Assembly: GCA_945918815.1 (NCBI GenBank)
Contig: CAMEIU010000116.1
Coordinates: forward strand, 1-7,029
Origin: an uncultured Clostridia bacterium
GTDB taxonomy: Bacteria; Bacillota; Clostridia; Oscillospirales; Oscillospiraceae
Reading direction: 5' to 3'
DNA: 7,029 nucleotides
Under the pieces are notes generated by a model. It had not been told where the DNA came from. It saw only the letters and a list, made by a program, of their open reading frames with translations, and did not search any database. Below are positions 4,980 through 7,029 of this stretch, in pieces; positions within the stretch are counted from its first letter, which is position 1; every line of letters begins with the position of its first letter. A program made the translations under genes and the position numbers.

Positions 4980-6377
4980 ATGTCTGAGCAAGATTTCATC
5001 GGAAAAGAAGGCGGCGGTCCCGACGACGCCTCTGTGGATGAACTGATCCGCAGCGTCAAGCAGGACCTGGCCGGCGACGCGCCCACCCAGCCGGAGCAGC
5101 CCTTCGAGCCTTCCATTCCGGCGGAGTACGCCGATCTGGTCACCGACGAGGAGCTGGCCATGGAGGAGGACGAGGACCGGTTCCGGGTGCCGGCCATCCT
5201 CCGGGTGCTGCTGTACGTGTGCTGCGTTATGGCGGCGTCCATTCTGCTGGCCATCGGCGCGTGGATGTGCGCCGACGACGTCTGCGCCCTGACCGCCGAC
5301 GACCAGGTGGTCACGGTGACCGTGCCGGAAAACGCCACCATCTCCGGTATCACCGATATGCTCCACGAGAAGGGCCTGATCCGCTACAAGTGGCTGTTCA
5401 GCCTCTACTGCATGATGGCCAACGCCGAGGAAAAGATCGACCCGGGCACCTATGAGCTGAACGAATTGTTCGACTATCACGCCCTGGTCAACGGCATGAT
5501 CGCCACCTCGGAAAACCGGGCCACGGTCCGCGTCACCATCCCCGAGGGCTATGAGGCCGACGATATTTTCCGGATGCTGGAGGAAAATCTGGTCTGCTCC
5601 GTGAAGGATCTCCAGGACGCGGCGGCCAACTATGAATTTGAGTTCGAGTTCCTGCAGGACCTGCCCTACGGCGACTACCGCCGCCTGGAGGGCTACCTGT
5701 TCCCGGACACCTACGACTTCTACGTCAACGACGAGCCGGAGAACGTCCTGGCCAAATTCCTGCGGAATTTCAACAATAAGATCACCGACGATATGTATAC
5801 CGCCCTGGACGATCTCAATGCCAGGCTGCGGACCCAGATGGAGGACAACGGCTTCACCGAGAGCGAGATTCGGCAGGGCCAGCTGACCATGCACGACATC
5901 GTCATCGTGTCCTCCCTGGTGGAGAAGGAGACCCGCCGCACGGCGGAGAGCGCGAGCATTGCGTCGGTCATCTACAACCGCCTGTGCAGCAAGCTCTATC
6001 CCTGCCTCAACATCGACGCCACCATTCAGTATGTGCTGCCGGAACGGAAGGACATTCTGACCAACGCCGACAAGGCCGTCATCAGCCCCTATAACACCTA
6101 CACCAACGCCGGTCTGCCCGTGGGGCCCATCGCCAACCCCGGCATCAGCTCCATCCGCGCGGCCCTGTATCCGGCGGATACGGACTATTATTTCTATGCC
6201 CTGGATCCCGGCGGCGTCCATGCGTTCTTTGAGACGGCCTCGGAGTATCAGGCCTATCTGGACGAGCTCAGCGGCAAGGCCTATCAGGAGGCTTTGGAGG
6301 CTGCGGCGGCCGCTGCGGCAGCCGAGGCCGAGGCGGAAGAAAACGCTTCGGAGGAGACGGAACATGACGGCGAATAG
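4980..6377 (+). CDS. mltG: Endolytic murein transglycosylase MltG (YceG-like)
   Basis: MltG cleaves nascent glycan strands at the membrane and so sets strand length during wall synthesis. The 465-residue product has a long acidic cytoplasmic N-terminus (1-66), one membrane helix (about 71-95), a LysM-like subdomain (about 108-168, with VTVPENATISGITDML), and the YceG catalytic domain (about 180-432). Catalytic-domain marks: LEGYLFPDTY (236-245), SSLVEKET (311-318) with Glu315 as the catalytic acid matching the essential Glu of E. coli MltG, VIYNRL (330-335), LNIDATIQYVL (343-353), SPYNTYTNAGLPVGPIANPG (369-388) and ALDPGGVHAFFET (407-419). The C-terminus ends in an Ala/Glu-only stretch (437-465), variable and probably disordered. 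The start at 4980 is preceded by GGAG (4970-4973) and GAGGAG overlapping the previous stop. It overlaps the U32 gene by 14 bases. A long antisense frame across this gene is a codon-bias artefact. Confidence 0.95.
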   Translation: MSEQDFIGKEGGGPDDASVDELIRSVKQDLAGDAPTQPEQPFEPSIPAEYADLVTDEELAMEEDEDRFRVPAILRVLLYVCCVMAASILLAIGAWMCADDVCALTADDQVVTVTVPENATISGITDMLHEKGLIRYKWLFSLYCMMANAEEKIDPGTYELNELFDYHALVNGMIATSENRATVRVTIPEGYEADDIFRMLEENLVCSVKDLQDAAANYEFEFEFLQDLPYGDYRRLEGYLFPDTYDFYVNDEPENVLAKFLRNFNNKITDDMYTALDDLNARLRTQMEDNGFTESEIRQGQLTMHDIVIVSSLVEKETRRTAESASIASVIYNRLCSKLYPCLNIDATIQYVLPERKDILTNADKAVISPYNTYTNAGLPVGPIANPGISSIRAALYPADTDYYFYALDPGGVHAFFETASEYQAYLDELSGKAYQEALEAAAAAAAAEAEAEENASEETEHDGE

Positions 6378-7029
6378 AAAACCGGAGCTGCTCTGCCCCG
6401 CCGGAGACTGGGAGCGGCTGCAATTGGCCGTGGCCTACGGGGCCGACGCGGTATACCTGGCCGGGACCAGCTTCGGCATGCGGTCCTTCGCCGGGAACTT
6501 TCCGCCGGAGGACCTGCCCAAGGCCGTGGCCTACGCCCATGCACGGGGCGTCCGGGTCCATGTGACCGTCAACACCATGCCACGGAATGAGGAAGCCGCG
6601 GCATTGCCCGCCTATCTGGAATTATTGAACGACGCCGGGGTGGACGCCCTGATCCTGGCGGATCTGGGGGCCTTCACCCTGGCGGGAAAGTACGCCCCCC
6701 GCTGTGAGCGCCATGTGTCCACCCAGCAGTCCATCGGAAATTACGTCTGCGCCCAGGCCTGGTACGACCTGGGGGCCAAGCGGGTGGTCCTGGCGCGGGA
6801 GCTGTCTCTGGAGGAAATCCGGGAGATCCGCGCCAGGGTCTCGCCGGAATTGGAGATCGAGACCTTCTGCCACGGGGCCATGTGCGTCAGCTACTCCGGC
6901 CGGTGCCTCCTGAGCAACTACATGACCGGCCGGGACTCCAACCGGGGTGCCTGCGCCCAGCCCTGCCGGTACCAGTACGCCCTGATGGAGGAAAAGCGTC
7001 CCGGGGAGTATTTCCCGGCTTTTGAGGAC
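6364..7029 (+). CDS. trhP: U32 'peptidase' family protein, TrhP-type tRNA hydroxylation enzyme, 3' end outside window
   Basis: An open frame of 222 codons runs off the right edge without a stop. The U32 signature is complete at 166-184 (E-x-F-x2-G-A-M-C-x4-G-x-C-x-L-S, ending YSGRCLLS), followed by GRDSNRGACAQPCRYQY (189-205). Cys174, Cys181, Cys197 and Cys201 have the spacing of the iron-sulfur ligands expected in U32 RNA-hydroxylation proteins. The start PELLCPAGDWERLQLAVAYGADAVYLAG (7-34) is the usual N-terminal barrel strand. Despite the family name, TrhP (YegQ; B. subtilis YrrN/YrrO) works in prephenate-dependent 5-hydroxylation of tRNA U34. The YSGRCLLS form and location after mltG, as in the B. 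subtilis yrrL-yrrM-yrrN-yrrO cluster, favour TrhP over the rRNA enzyme RlhA. GGAGGAG (6350-6356) lies 7 bases before ATG 6364, and the start overlaps mltG by 14 bases. The missing C-terminus, which would help separate subtypes, limits certainty. Confidence 0.87.
   Translation, partial: MTANRKPELLCPAGDWERLQLAVAYGADAVYLAGTSFGMRSFAGNFPPEDLPKAVAYAHARGVRVHVTVNTMPRNEEAAALPAYLELLNDAGVDALILADLGAFTLAGKYAPRCERHVSTQQSIGNYVCAQAWYDLGAKRVVLARELSLEEIREIRARVSPELEIETFCHGAMCVSYSGRCLLSNYMTGRDSNRGACAQPCRYQYALMEEKRPGEYFPAFED

Noticed and set aside
6293..6350. GC-rich GCGGC/GCAGCC repeat at the end of mltG.
   Set aside because: It encodes the Ala/Glu-only C-terminal tail of MltG, a common variable low-complexity end, and shows no sign of a separate element.
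4416..6365. A 649-codon open frame on the minus strand, antisense to the DJ-1 and mltG genes.
   Set aside because: It is longer than mltG, but its product is rich in Gly, Val, His, Gln and Asp with no recognisable motif, and it exactly shadows two genes with full family signatures. GC-biased third positions in the plus-strand genes remove stop codons from this antisense frame.
1..7029. CRISPR array, phage, toxin-antitoxin or defence system.
   Set aside because: No spaced direct repeats, integrase, recombinase, nuclease or small toxin-antitoxin gene pair could be supported on either strand; all long frames are accounted for by housekeeping genes.

Overview
The window reads as ordinary chromosomal DNA from a GC-rich, anaerobic, probably spore-forming member of the Clostridia; an Oscillospiraceae-type gut bacterium is my best guess. 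The reasons are strong AGGAGG-type ribosome binding sites, GC-biased third codon positions with AT-rich intergenic spacers, an ECF-transporter S component, a Clostridia-style thymidylate kinase, a very cysteine-rich protein of a kind I associate with spore-forming Clostridia, and the gene pair mltG / U32 peptidase. No phage, IS, CRISPR, tRNA or rRNA is visible.

Layout. Positions 1-121 hold a minus-strand promoter for a gene beyond the left edge and a nested palindromic repeat that may also end the rpiB transcript. rpiB (ribose-5-phosphate isomerase B, minus strand) follows with its own promoter. A 235-base spacer (557-791) carries that promoter and an arm-only relic of the same repeat. Two plus-strand membrane-protein genes come next: a YuiD/DUF212 protein related to PAP2 phosphatases, and an ECF-transporter S component of unknown substrate. 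A 158-base spacer (1906-2063) is almost entirely repeats: a second copy of the palindrome core, a small hairpin, five degenerate heptamers and a 13-bp perfect stem that serves as terminator. A convergent minus-strand gene then encodes a 276-residue protein with 24 cysteines, whose upstream region resembles a mother-cell sporulation (sigma-K type) promoter.

From 2962 a sigma-A-like promoter, divergent from the cysteine-rich gene, starts a tight plus-strand operon that runs off the right edge: tagA-type glycosyltransferase, tmk, a DJ-1/PfpI protein, mltG and a U32 'peptidase' of the TrhP tRNA-hydroxylation type. Gaps are 2, 2 and 15 bases, then a 14-base overlap. The operon mixes envelope work (wall-polymer linkage unit, glycan-strand release) with nucleotide supply, protein/metabolite repair and tRNA modification.

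I found no convincing new multi-gene system. The items most worth a second look are the cysteine-rich protein with its sporulation-like promoter, the nested palindromic repeat family seen in full, core-only and arm-only forms, and the heptamer tract beside the terminator.
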